The notes below the pieces were generated by a model. It ran no database searches. It saw nothing but the letters and a program-made list of their open reading frames with translations, and was not told the origin of the DNA. From Floccularia luteovirens (Eukaryota > Basidiomycota > Agaricomycetes > Agaricales > Squamanitaceae), in contig VSJF01000003.1 of NCBI GenBank assembly GCA_009739215.1, forward strand, positions 1,674,001 through 1,738,000: a stretch of 64,000 bases of DNA, read 5' to 3'. The position numbers and the translations under genes were made by a program. Shown here piece after piece: positions 45,978-63,031 of the stretch. The stretch's first letter is position 1. Every line of letters begins with the position of its first letter.

Positions 45978-48900
45978 ATGACCAATACTCCAAGAAATAA
46001 TCTTGCTGATCTCCTTCGCAAAACTACTTCCAGTTCATCTCAACCAACACCCAACCATGTTACCTCCAATTCCTATAGAAATAACAAGGAATGTAGTTTT
46101 GATGCTTATCTTTCAAATTTTTAACCTAAACACGTACAGACTTCTAAGTTTAAACCAGCTACTTCTACTCCCGCATCGTCAAATACCCCTTGCAAGTTGT
46201 GTTTGATTTATAGCATGATATAAAACTAATGTTTGCATTGGACACAGTTGGATTACCTTCATTCTCAACACCTGGCTTTCATAAGTCGAATAACGACAAC
46301 CCTTTCGTGACTCCTGTTACTGAGAGAGAAGTCATAACTATATCCAGTGATTCGACACCTTCCTCCGCCCAAGGCAGCTCTACCAAGCGGACCTCATCTG
46401 ATATAAGTTCTGATCCTTCTCCACAATTACTAAAGCGACCAAAGCAATTGAGAAAGGATAAAGAAAATAATCACCAAGACATATCAGACATCACAGGAAA
46501 GGGCATTAACAAGTTGCTGTATCATCAATCAACGTCTAGACAAATTGCCGTGGCCAATAGGAATAGCCAACCGTCCACCAAACACATTTCTAAGTCCTTT
46601 GAAATCAAATCAGTACCAAAAGCGTGCCCTCCACCTCCAGCATCGGGACCCAGACTCCCTTTGTCAAACACCGACTTAAATGATGTATGTTCGTATGTGA
46701 GGAAGTTCGTTTCAAAAAATTAACCTCACTTGCAGCTTCCTAATGAAACTCTGACGGGCCTTCTTCTTCATTGCCATGAATTAAACAGATGGATTATCGG
46801 AGAAATCGTTGCATATCACGAGAACGCTGACAAAAAGAAAGATATTCGGCTACTTGAATTTCTGAGGTAACCCTCAAAATACAAAAATCAATTTTGTGAC
46901 TGACCAATCCTATGAAGAGATGTTGTGGATGACAGACTCAATGAAATTAAAATCATAAATGAACGAAAGACTAACAGTGTATCTGATGCCACCTGGCCTT
47001 TGCATGATCATTACGTCGTTCGCAAGGAGACACATGTGCAGGCAAGCAACATCACCACGGTATGTACGCCTGCTATCACGCATTCACTGTAGCTGAAGGC
47101 TCTTTCACAGATAGACATTTCCGATCTAAGCAGTACTTCGGAACTTAGTATTGGTACAAGCAGTATTCGAACACCTCACGAGGTATCCAACACAACCACA
47201 GCAGTCATTAACAATAATGAAGGAGATTGGATAAACGATGATTTTGACTATGCGCCTACCTACTAGTGTAACAGAACAGTCATCGTCTAAGGTCATCCTG
47301 GAGACAAAATCTACAGCACGTAAAGGCTTAAAATCCAGCCCATATTATAGCGAGATTATGCGGCGATTACGGGAAACTTTTGGGCTCAAAACATTCAGGA
47401 CAAACCAACTTGAAGCTATTACAGCTGCTATGGAAGGACGCGATGTGTTTGTACTCATGCCAACTGGAGGTGGGAAAAGTTTATGCTTTCAATTACCGGC
47501 GATCTGTGAAAGTGGAAAAACAACGGGTGTTACCATTGTGATTTCACCCCTGGTGTCACTTATGAAAGACCAAGTCGACAACCTGAATAGCAAAAGCATA
47601 GACGCATTCCTCTGGAACTCCGAAACGTCCTACGACGATGTCCAGCGACGTTTATACAGCAGCGCTTCAAAGCCTCGGCTTATATATGTTACACCTGAAA
47701 AGTTGAAGGAAAGCAGCGCTCTTACTCGCATTCTGTCGAGCTTGTATAAACAAAACCAGCTAGCAAGGTTTGTCGTAGATGAGGCACATTGTATATCAGT
47801 TTGGGGTCAGGATTTTCGCAGTGCCGTGAGATATTTTCTTTGTACGCTCCTAACAAAAATCTAATATTCTGTAGTACCAAAATATAGGCTCCCTCCGAGA
47901 AGACTACCGAGATATTCCATTCATGGCAGTGACTGGGACAGCTAACAAACGCATCATTGAAGACATTGTCAAACAACTGCGCCTACGCGACCACGCCTTC
48001 TTCACTCAGAGTTTTAATCGTCCGAACCTTCGTTATGTCATCAAAGACAAGAAAGGAAACCCTCTAAATGATATCATAGCGCATATTCAGGGTGGACATT
48101 CCGGTCATAGTGGTATTATTTATTGCACTGGAAGAGATAAATGCGAAAAGGTTGCGAGGAAGCTACAAGAAAAGGGTATCAATGCGGCATACTATCATGC
48201 AAAAATGCCTTCTGATGAGAAGTCGAGTATACTGGACGACTGGAAAAATGATAAGATTCATGTCATCGTTGCAACGGTAAATTAGACCAAGTTGTTTTTA
48301 GTTTCGGCTCTGATGCATATCTAGATCGCTTTCGGTATGGGCATTGACAAACCAGACGGTAAGACGACCTCATCTATGTAACATATGAAAGAGACTCAGA
48401 ACCGTTTCACAGTCCGGTTTGTCATCCATCACGATCTATCAAAATCATTAGATGGGTGTGTTTCCTTTCTTGCCCCTTTAAACATATAGAGATTAATTAA
48501 TTGTTATAGTTACTACCAGGAGACTGGTCGTGCTGGACGGGATGGAAAACCAGCAGACTGTACTCTCTGTGAGGATTAGAATTGTTCCACCATCTATGAT
48601 AACTTACCGCTGGCAGATTACGGCTACCAAGATTTCAAGACTATATGTAACATGATAAGGAATGAAAAGGATAGAGAAGAAAGACTCACTCCTGAAGCCA
48701 TCTCACGTCAGGAGAATGCTGCTCGAGATGTCCTACAATTTTGCATGAACAAATCCGTTTGTCGCCGGGTGCATCTTCTACAATATTTCGATGAAGACTT
48801 TGACAAAAATGATTGTGCCCAGAGTTGTGATAACTGTGCTGACAAGAGGGATATGCTTTCTCAAGATGTTAGTTCTAGTGCTAGGAACGTTATAGAGATT

Positions 48901-49868
48901 GTTCGGAAGCTCAACTCGGGAGCAGGGAACGTCACATTGCACCAGCTCAAGGCAATACTTCGGGGGTCCAACTCTTCCGAGATCAGGGAGAAACAACATG
49001 ATAAGATCGCCCTGTACGGTTGTGAAAAAGACACCCCAACAGAGTTACTCGAACAATTACTCAACTACCTCCTGATTCGCGAGGTCATTGTTACTGATTC
49101 AGTTATGAATAGTTCTGGTTTTCATACCGATTATCTTCGGGTAGGTTTGACATTTGAAAATACATATTATGGCATGTCAACGTTAAATCAGATAGGACCA
49201 AATTCATCTACATACCTCGATAGCGATAATACTCTGGAGCTTCAATGGCGTCCTACAGGAAAAAGCCACTTCAAACCACCCCGAAAGGTAGCTAATTCCG
49301 ACAAACAACACCTTAAAGGGAAAAAACGAGACGATTTCGAGATAGCCGATCCTATTGATCTTTACAATGACGATTTCAGCTATAGCTATAACCCAACGCC
49401 AGTTGGGACACAGGTCATGCAAAAGTCACAACCTTCAACATCCACAGAACAGACACAACCGAGGGATATGGACGTCGACACTGATCCAGTACAAATATTA
49501 TATATTAAGATGTGTACCCTTCGTAGCAAAGTACGTCTTATAAATTTATGTTCACATTTTAACGTTATTCAACTTTACTCAGATCATGAAGCGTGATAGA
49601 GTATGTGAGGATGATGTATTTGATGATATCACCTTGCGATACTTGAGTACAACATGCCCACAAGGTAAGACGAACTGATCCACGTCTTATGTGATCGTTG
49701 ATTGTTTGGGTAGATTATCCCGGGTTCCGAAATGACATGCAGGCTGCAATGGAAGATGATTTTGTCGCTTCAACTGAATCGTCTCACCTTGTTGAAGAAA
49801 AATTCAAGAAATATGGACAAGAGTTTCTAACTCTGTGTATCAATCACAGAATCGAACATTATGAATAG
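45978..49868 (+). CDS. RecQ DNA helicase, Sgs1/BLM type
   Basis: The protein is a 3'-5' DNA helicase of recombination and replication-fork repair. It starts [20 protein letters not shown] and has a long disordered Ser/Thr-rich N-terminus. The helicase core is [36 protein letters not shown] (motif I), [28 protein letters not shown] (motif II plus aromatic loop), [41 protein letters not shown] and [14 protein letters not shown] (motif VI). The zinc-binding and RQC regions follow ([33 protein letters not shown]). A stop seen in the genomic frame at 48577 lies in a 48-nt intron (48569-48616) whose removal gives [17 protein letters not shown]. An HRDC domain is not evident; the C-terminus is acidic and Ser-rich and ends EHYE. 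The 46100-46250 N-terminal joins are approximate. The aromatic loop has SVWGQ where SQWGH is usual. Confidence 0.9.
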
Positions 49869-50112
49869 GTTCTGAAGTGTTTGTGCGATACAAGTCTTGG
49901 GTGGCATTTTAAACGTTAAGTAGGAGTCCTAATATACTTATTCATACATATTTGTAGATATATTCCCTCAGCAGCGATAACTTGTAGTAAATTCTGCACT
50001 TCAATGATCCATGCATGATGAATGCCCTTTTTGGGTTAAACCACAGTTCGATTGGGTCACGAGGTTGGCGCGAGCGCGTTGATACTAATAGTAATAGTTA
50101 CACCTTACAACC

Positions 50113-50850
50113 ATGGACTCACGGGAAGAATATCCTCGCGTCTCGCTCGATACGTTGAAAGACTGGCAAAGATTCAAAGCCAATTATAAAACGAGTTCTG
50201 TTGCCCGCCTGGAGGAACTAATTGTCGCGAACGGGCATGCGGATCATCGTGATGCACTCATGGCGCATATGTCCCAGGTCATCTTCATTTCCACTTTATT
50301 ATCTGAACTGTTCCGATAGTGATGACATTTTAGTATCTTGATGAGACCTTCCTTATGGCACAACCGAATCTTCGCATCAACGGACATAATTTTGAATCGT
50401 TAGAAGATGGTGGTCAAAGTTTGTCGCTTGGTTTTCATATACTCTCTCTTTCTTACCTATACAGACATGGAGCCGTTCGATGAATCACTAGATAGGCGAA
50501 TTTGGTCCCTTGCTGACACCCGTCTCCAATGGCACAAACGTATTGCAGAAACGCGAAAGCAAGTGCCCACTGAACTGGAGGCAGCTCTTAAAGAGTTATT
50601 TGAGCAGCAGGATACAGATATTTCTACCAACTTTGCCGGCACCAAAGATATAGAAGCTGACCTTACTTCTGTGGTTGAAGAATTTGAAGGAATACAGGAA
50701 ACATGTGCACTTGTAGAAGAATTGAATCAGGTAAAATACCTCTTCGCGCCCATTATATTGTATTTACAGGCCGTATAGACTATACCTGAACAGGTGGAAC
50801 GGTCCCAGAGGGTTGCAATATCAACAGCCCAACTGAAAGCCCTGAAGTAA
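50113..50850 (+). CDS. Kinetochore protein Mis14/Nsl1 (Mis12 complex)
   Basis: Mis14/Nsl1 is a subunit of the Mis12/MIND complex that links the inner kinetochore to Ndc80. The protein starts MDSREEYPRVSLDTLKDW. Family features are the FLMAQPNLRINGHNFESL stretch, then MEPFDESLDRRIWSLADT, and WHKRIAETRKQVPTELEAAL, followed by a coiled-coil tail (GIQETCALVEELNQTIPEQ). Three introns are needed. The last join gives TIPEQVERSQRVAIS and ends ALK at 50850. Assignment rests on pattern similarity, so it is likely but not certain. It faces Gar1, whose stop is only 23 bp away. Confidence 0.72.
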
Positions 50851-50873
50851 CAGCCTGAATGCGCACATTTTAC

Positions 50874-51701
50874 ACTACCCGCCTCGCGAGCCACCAAAAC
50901 TACCACGTCCGCGACCGCTAAAACCACTACCAAACCCACCTCTAAAACCACCTCTTGATTGACCACCCCGAGAAGAGAATCCCCCTCTAGGTCCACCACG
51001 ACCACCACCCCGTGGGCCACCCCTTTGAAAGCCTCGCGCTGATGAACCTCCTCTTCCCCCTGGTGCTCCACGACCACGACCACGACCACGCTCTAGAGAG
51101 GAAGTTAGAATCTACATTCAGATACAATAGCCCGTCCTTACTTGTAACAGCTCCTGTAAAACAATCTAAGTTTTTTATGTATGGCAAACAAACCAACCAT
51201 ACTCTTACCAGTGACTTTTGGTTTAGGTAAAAAGCGTTCGATTGGTAGGAGTTTGTCGCCACCTATGTAGACTTTATCTCCCTTCTTGAAACTGCTCGCC
51301 ACCATGCCTTCTCCCATTTTCACAGAAAAGTAAACTTCATTTATAGGGCCAAGGATTTCATCAACTTTGCCGATGACTGATTTGTTTTGCAAGTAAATTG
51401 GTGCATTGAAATATGGAACTTTGTCTATCATCAATGAAGAACAGAGCATTTCGTCTTCGACAGCGTGAACAAAGGAGCCCATTTCTACATTTTTCATTTA
51501 AGTTGACAAAAGCCCCTTATGTAACAAAGCACGAAACAAACCTAACACTTGATCTGGAGGACCCATATCACGTTGTTGGAAACCGCCACCACCACCTCGA
51601 CGGACTGACAAGCATATGAGAAAACGAATGTGACTTTTAATAGCAATTAGAGCAGACGAACCTCCTCCCCTACCAAAGCCTCTAGGACCACCACGACTCA
51701 T
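50874..51701 (-). CDS. GAR1: H/ACA snoRNP protein Gar1
   Basis: Gar1 is a core protein of H/ACA ribonucleoproteins that make pseudouridine in rRNA, in the nucleolus. The start [16 protein letters not shown] is the N-terminal RGG region, continued after an intron by [20 protein letters not shown]. The conserved core is [50 protein letters not shown] and [20 protein letters not shown], which fits the Gar1 beta-barrel. A second RGG-rich tail ([15 protein letters not shown] and further repeats) ends with GGSRGG at 50874-50876. Four exons or so are joined. The very small protein size and two flanking RGG tails are typical of the family. Confidence 0.93.
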
Positions 51702-51946
51702 TTCCTTGAGTTAGTGAACAAATACAATAAAGCGTCGAGAAGGAGGTCCGGGCAGTAGTAAATGCAAAAATAATCGTCCTCTGAAATTTCGTTTTTTGTG
51801 GTGACCGTTTTTAGGATTTGCGATGTTTAGATAAACAATAATATTTCCCGGATGGCGGCGGACCGCAAACCCGCCCTTAAATAACAACGCTACTTTCAAA
51901 GAGACCTAGCCAGCATTACACCCCACTACCGCATCACAGGTCACCC
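51702..51946. promoter_or_regulatory. Divergent promoter, GAR1 / GAL7
   Basis: 245 bp separate the starts. A CGG-rich word ATGGCGGCGGACCGC (near 51852) includes CGG and CCG triplets, but no full Gal4-type site (CGG-N11-CCG) was found by eye. Confidence 0.4.
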
Positions 51947-53345
<1,399 letters not shown>

Positions 53346-53499
53346 GGCAGTGGTAGACGAGCTCAGTAAAACTTGAAACTCTGATGTTGATTTTATGTAA
53401 AATGCAAATAAATAGAGAATACCCCGTTCCGGCTTCAACGTCACTCGGAATAGTTGCTCAATACATATACATTTTCGTTATCTCTCTCTTCCACAAGCC

Positions 53500-57504
<4,005 letters not shown>

Positions 57505-57849
57505 TAATTATCTATTCGTGGAGCGCCTAAATTACATTCTTGTGTCAAAACCATTTACTGGGTTTGATACCAATCCTATCAAACAGATCTATAAAATTAC
57601 CAGATAACAACCCTCCAAGGGCGTTTGAGGTCTGTAGTTTGACTGGAGTACCAACAACCTCGAAACTTTATGATCATATATCAAAACAAAGGACTGATTT
57701 GAGTAATATAAAAATCTTACTTATACGCGGTTTTTCCATCGATTATTGCTTCTAGTCGAAATACGGGCTCGTTCAAATTTCTTGTATCTATCTCTATTGA
57801 CGACCTGAATCTTTGTCAGTATCAAGAAGTCCGTTACAACGGAAGAATC
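57505..57849. other. Convergent intergenic region, PEX6 / PhoD
   Basis: 345 bp lie between the two stop codons. The region is A+T-rich with AATAAA-like words and no coding frame that I can support. Confidence 0.5.
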
Positions 57850-59937
57850 TCACCATTTGGAATTCCCAGTCGAAATATACTTCAGAACCTTTTCCTGCGG
57901 AATATCTTCTTCGTATTCTATAATTACAGGACCCTTATCTGTGAAATTTGTCGAGCTGCGAATTCTCTTTACAGTTTCAACGCTTTGCATGCTTAGTGTG
58001 CGAATGAACGGAATGTAGAACATATTTAGTGGGCTTGTGGAGAACTCGTAAAAAGTGTGAAGTTCTTCAGTGCTCGGACTGAATTCAATCGCGGCAAATT
58101 CGTGTCGGTCTCCAGAGAGCACAATAACGTTTGGTACCGTATGAAATGCATTCATTAGGGCAGATCTTTCTGTAGGGAATCCAGCCCAAGAGTCGAAAAC
58201 TGCGTCATGTCCCCACAAGGAGGTGAATGGCACGGATGAGACCACAAATTTGAAAGTGGAGGTTTGGTTGACCTGAACAAGTAATAAATCTCGATATTCT
58301 GACTCGAAAGTGGTAACACTTACCCGTGAAAGCCAGTCATAAAGGGCTGCTAATTGATTATCGCCAAGCATTGTACGGGTAGAATACTCACCACCACCAA
58401 CAGTTGAGCGGTAGCGACGGGTATCCATTACAAAAAATGCAACATCTCCACGAGAGAACTCATAATAATACTGGCCTTTCATAACGGGATCATAATTGGC
58501 GTCGGCGTTATATAAATCGAAGGCATCTCTTGCATTTGGATATGGCGGGGTGGAATCATTATCGTTGCCAATGAAGTTGTTGATTATCTGTGAGGTGTCA
58601 TTCTCAATGAACTCGGGCAATTTTCGGATTGGGTAGACGCACTTCATGGTCATCATATGCGTGCAAAATCGCTACTAGAGTGTGAATAATGGATATAATG
58701 AGTGAAAACACCAAGCTCACGCAGATTTTCGTAAATCTTTCTGAAACTATCACTTTGGTAGTTGCGTCGATAAAGCCTGCGATATGCTTCCTTGTCGTCG
58801 CCAATATACAGCGGGACATCTGCATATATAAAATCACCAAGGAACAACATGAATTCTGTTGGAACCTGGGATTCGTTATTTATATTCTTGGTAGATAATG
58901 GGTTTGTCATGTTAATTATTGCTTCCTGACTGTTCGAATCATCTGTAGAGTTTGTTGATGATTGCGAGATACCATCCGTTTCTGAAGAGTCGTCATCATA
59001 TTTGTGAGGCATCAAGAAATTAGCTAGCAGGTCAAAGCCTTTTATCGTTCTGCTCTTGGATGGGCCCATGTAGGGGAAGTTTGGAGTTAAACAGGAAGTA
59101 GCAACAAAACGGAAGAGATCTCCATTATGGAGTCGAGGGTCGGGAAAGGTGTGGAATATTATGGGTTGTGGTGGATAAGGTAAAATTGTTTGGTTGAGAG
59201 TGGACAGTTTGTCTGGAAAGCAGATTAGGATTATGAATACGGAAATGCAAGGGCACAAACATTCATACGAAGTGGATGGCCAGAGGTTGTCTAGCTTCAC
59301 AGTTCCTACCCAGTCGCTCTCCTCCGTAAGTATGACCGTGGGCCCGACATTCCAAGAGGAGTCAACATCGGCCGATTTGAGCTCCCGCCAAATCAGCCTG
59401 ATTTCATTCCCATATGTAACATTGGATAGAGGGTATCGAACAGTGATTTTGGCACTATCTGGATAAACGGCACCCACTCTCGTGTATATGACACCTGTAG
59501 CTGAATCAATAAATGGGGTTAATGTAAAGTCGATTGCGGCAGCAAGTAGTATAGTATTTATCGCGAAGTTTGTTAGTCGCAGAATCAGAGACGATGTTGG
59601 GAGTGATAGAGCAATGGTTGTGATGGGATCGTAAAGGCGGCCATTGGAGCGAGAATGCTACGATTCGAAAAGTCGCACATATTGAGAAGTAGTCTCAAGA
59701 TTCTTGACTCGGACTCACAGAGTGTTGTAGCTTGGAATCTCTTCCTGTCTTTTCACCAGAGCTAGCCGACTCCGCAGGCAGCACCAGAGGAAGGGGCCAT
59801 ATCCAGGTCGAGATAAGTGAAGCAATGTACAGTGTAGGTATTACCGGCTTTGCCAGACGAGTAGGGATCTTGGATATGGAAGTTATGACCTGCAGGTTGG
59901 TGCGAGATGAGAGTACGTACGATTTGCAGATATACAT
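57850..59937 (-). CDS. PhoD-like metallophosphatase with N-terminal membrane segments
   Basis: The protein belongs to the PhoD-like alkaline phosphatase/phosphodiesterase family (metal-dependent). The N-terminus holds two hydrophobic stretches, IPTLYIASLISTWIWPLPLV and LTNFAINTILLAAAIDFTLT, suggesting anchoring in a membrane. The core begins GVIYTRVGAVYPDSAKI. Family motifs are FVATSCLTPN, FLGDFIYADVP (metal binding), AYDDHE (metal binding), FFVMDTRRYRS, FVVSSVPFTSLWG and VIVLSGDRHEFAAIEF (metal binding His). It ends STGNSKW at 57850. Joins across the core close in frame. The first exon (59937 down) is less certain because several start codons and an upstream exon are possible. In fungi such proteins sit in the secretory pathway; location here is inference. 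Confidence 0.85.
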
Positions 59938-60103
59938 ATATTGCCAATCTGAATAATGAAGAAAAAAGAGCCGAAAGATATGGGAGAACAGGCATGGTTA
60001 GAGTGAAACAGGCATACAATGAGTGTTGTGCACCCAAATGACAAGAATGGCAACTCCAATGCGTCATCATTAATTAATTATATTAATTATCTAATTCTAT
60101 CTT

Positions 60104-62032
60104 TTACTTGCCGTCAATCTGCAGCCACATCGACCAGTACCTCTTCTCTTCTCCGGTTCCTTGGAACACCCAATTTATATTCTTCACCTCAGAAAAACCT
60201 TCTTCACGTCGAGGTTCTTCGTAGTTATCACGGAAGCCACAAAAAGCGCTGTAGGGAACAAGATCACGCTTTGGCTTGGAAGTTCGTAGCCAGGTCAGCA
60301 TTTGCGGACTGGTGAAAAAACATGCAAACTCTTACTTCTGTCGTGGCCTACAGATGGTGGCAAATTGTATGCACGGTACAGATTGTTGTGCCAAGCTAAA
60401 TCGAGAGAGCTAGTGAAGACCATACACCTGGACTAGTTTTAAACCTATCCACCAACACTTGGCTAACAACGGAAGTATACCTGATAGGAATGTCAAAGCT
60501 CTTCGCCAGATCAATATAATACTTCCGCGTTGCAGCATTGCGATTTGTGTTATCTGTATAGAATATGTTCAAGAAACAAGCATCATACGAAGTTCAACTC
60601 TCTGACCTATGACACAAGCCTTTCCGTCTCGCAGAGCAATTTCTGTTGCCTTAATACATTTATCCCGCGTCTTCAGTATGTCCTGGTTCACATGGATGTA
60701 ACCAGCGGGCTCAAAAATACGCCGAAATAATGACGATTTCCCGAGACAAGGGTAACCAACAAATATCACAATTTCTGGCTTCGTACGTGTGGGTAGTAAT
60801 GGTGTGGACGAAGGAGTCACAACGGGGACTAAATGTGGTTGAGGAAGGAATTAGCACGACGACGCTTGAAAATAGTTTGTCACGAACGGTCAGGGAGAGA
60901 AGAGACATGGAAACCGGGCAATTTGATTTTTGAGTGAACTGGGAGATTCAGAAAATATTCCTAATATATATCGTAGTAAGGTTTGTAAGTTAAACGAATG
61001 AATGTAATTACCTCAGGAGTGTGGAAGGTTAGTCCAATGTTGATCGCCCATTTACGATCAGTACTTGAAAAGTCGGCCTTCCCCCCCGCAAAGACCCGTC
61101 CTGCAGCATCACCAACAAAAAACGACTGGCCCTTGTCTATCTTACTAGTTGGTGTGTTGATAGTGAAAGAGTTAGATAGTTACACACCTATTTCAACTCT
61201 ATCTTCGCGAAATGTTCGTTCTAGCTCGTTCCACATACCAGGCATAGGTTTCCTATAATTATCTTTGGCAGTTGCTGCAAATATCCGGAATGGAACCGCA
61301 GCCAACTAGTAGACGACCCCTAAGTGAGAGGGGAGTCCACTACCCGTATAAGATACTTACTGCTTTCGCCACGGAGTTGACCTTTTCTTTCCAGGCCTTT
61401 AACGCCTTAGGTTTGATACACTGGTTAGAGATCAAGATAACAGCATATCTAAAGGTTCATAAATCATCCAAGCTATTTACCAAATGAGAAACCGAAAGAC
61501 GGACCCTTGCTCATGCAATTCCTGCAGCTTTTTTGGAACTGAAGTCCTCCACCACTCCCATTCATCAGATTTGGCACCAGGTGTCATACTTGATAACAGT
61601 TCCATCAAGATCAAAAGCGGCAACTTTCGGTGAGCTCTTGGGATCTAGGTTAACTCCGTGAAGACATGTGCCCGCAGGACCAAGAGATTTTAACCATTTG
61701 AATGTCCCAGTGGGTTGCAGAACAGATTTTTTGGTAAAGAACGGGTGAACTTGATTATAGTTAGTCAATATACAGGGATAATCAGTTTTTGAGAATATTA
61801 CTTTTTGTGAATTTCTCCTGCACTGCGTCTTCTTCACCCTCTTCATGGGGTCGCTTTCTGGTATTTTCTTGGAGAAATTACGTGTAACATGAGCGTGAGT
61901 GTTTGTGTTATCACCAGAATCAACGAACCCTTTGTTATCTCGGACATGGCATAATATGCAAGAGGAACAGTAGGTGGCACGAATACTGGTACGCTCAGAC
62001 CTAATCGAATTTGTTTTACTTAAGGCGCTCAC
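60104..62032 (-). CDS. Polynucleotide kinase 3'-phosphatase (PNKP)
   Basis: PNKP restores 5'-phosphate and 3'-hydroxyl ends at DNA breaks. The N-terminal HAD phosphatase carries AAFDLDGTVI (nucleophile DxDGT, near 61608), WEWWRTSVPKKLQELHEQG, ILISNQ, RKPMPGMWNELE and GQSFFVGDAAGR. The C-terminal kinase has the P-loop VGYPCLGKSSLFR (near 60745), NQDILKTRDKC, and, after splicing, DNTNRNAATRKYYIDLA. The end is WVFQGTGEEKRYWSMWLQID, stop at 60104-60106. The first about 90 residues are basic with several cysteines (CSSCILC) and no FHA domain, so it resembles fungal Pnk1 rather than animal PNKP. The N-terminus start (62032) is the first ATG of the open frame and could be longer than the true start. 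The repeat element at 62137 begins 105 bp upstream. Confidence 0.92.
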
Positions 62033-62136
62033 GTGATAGAGATCTCTTCCACAATTGCTGGCAAGGAGGGAAGTATGAAGGAGAGCACCAAAGATTTGGA
62101 AGTGATGCTGGACTGAAAGCCACTGAGGCAGTGTTG

Positions 62137-62688
62137 TGCCAGTCGCCGACTATAGTCTAAAGGCGTCAGTCGACGACTAACCGACTATTTGATATCAGCG
62201 GACAATTAATACATATAAATATTAAAAGGAAAATATTCCTAGCTTAGTCGACGACTAATATCATGTGACTTCTTGATAGGGCATGTCCTGCGTGCAGGTC
62301 CTACAAGTTCATGCATGATCATTTTGAAAATTTGTAGCCAGATGCCTGGGCATTCTGTCTTGTAGACCACAGCATTTCGTTGAGTTAAATGCAGTACAGG
62401 TAGTATCGGAGTACTTCCGGCGGCACACGAAAATGCAAGGAGTTGCAAAACCCTTGTCACGTACTGTTACAGTGCCGTTTCATCTCCGACAAGGCCGACA
62501 AGTGGTGAACTTAGTTCGTTTCAGGCGGCGTTTGAAGCGCTGCCTGTCATAGTCGCAAACACTTTGTCCGCGTGATTTGTCATCTGAATTCCTTATTTGG
62601 AAAGCTTCCGTTAAAACCGAGAGTCGGTAGTCAACGACTAGACTATGGACGACTTTAGTCTTTGTTCCGACTTAGTCGGCGACTGGCA
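62137..62688. mobile_element. Short non-autonomous DNA element with inverted ends
   Basis: A 16-bp exact inverted repeat, TGCCAGTCGCCGACTA at 62137-62152 and its complement at 62673-62688, bounds about 550 bp. Inside, the word AGTCGACGACTAA occurs at 62168 and 62246 and a variant at 62629, so the subterminal regions are full of one GTCGACGAC-like motif. This is the layout of MITE-type elements, where such repeats bind transposase. No transposase is encoded and no clear target duplication was found, so the superfamily is open. The left side continues CAGTGTTG outward, which resembles hAT-type ends, but the right side does not match. Confidence 0.6.
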
Positions 62689-63031
62689 TTGGGGAGAAAA
62701 AGACTAATAAATATAATGATACAGTCCGCTACTCTTGCAGAACTCCCTATCGATCTACACCACCCATGCCACCTCCATAAATCTATGGTCAATTTATGTT
62801 ATTACCCTGACTATTTTCTATCAAGGTGAACTCTCTCAGCTTTTGCAGCTCCGGGATAATGGAATCCGATATCTCGCAGACGTGTGTCGTGGCGTCTACT
62901 GTACATAAAGCTCATCATTATTATGATTTTTTAAATTTTATAATCCTTGTATTGATCGTTGGGGCTTGGCCCCATGCCGATCATCACATGCAATCACAAA
63001 TGATCAATCAATGTCATGACATAACCAATTC
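62689..63031. other. Intergenic, 3' side of the NUDIX gene
   Basis: 343 bp with no supported gene. It includes a TTTTTTAAATTTTATAATCC stretch (near 62927) and the palindromic TGATCAATCAATG near 63001. Confidence 0.45.

Noticed and set aside
48569..48616. In-frame TAG at 48577 that seems to break the RecQ gene after motif VI
   Set aside because: It lies inside a GT...AG segment of 48 nt; removing it keeps the frame and restores the expected CTLYYGYQDF sequence.
50727..51089. Val/Gly/His-rich open frame on the minus strand
   Set aside because: It is an out-of-frame shadow of the RGG-coding tail of GAR1.
62239..62460. 73-residue open frame inside the inverted-repeat element as a possible transposase
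   Set aside because: Too short and without any DDE or zinc-finger pattern; more likely chance.
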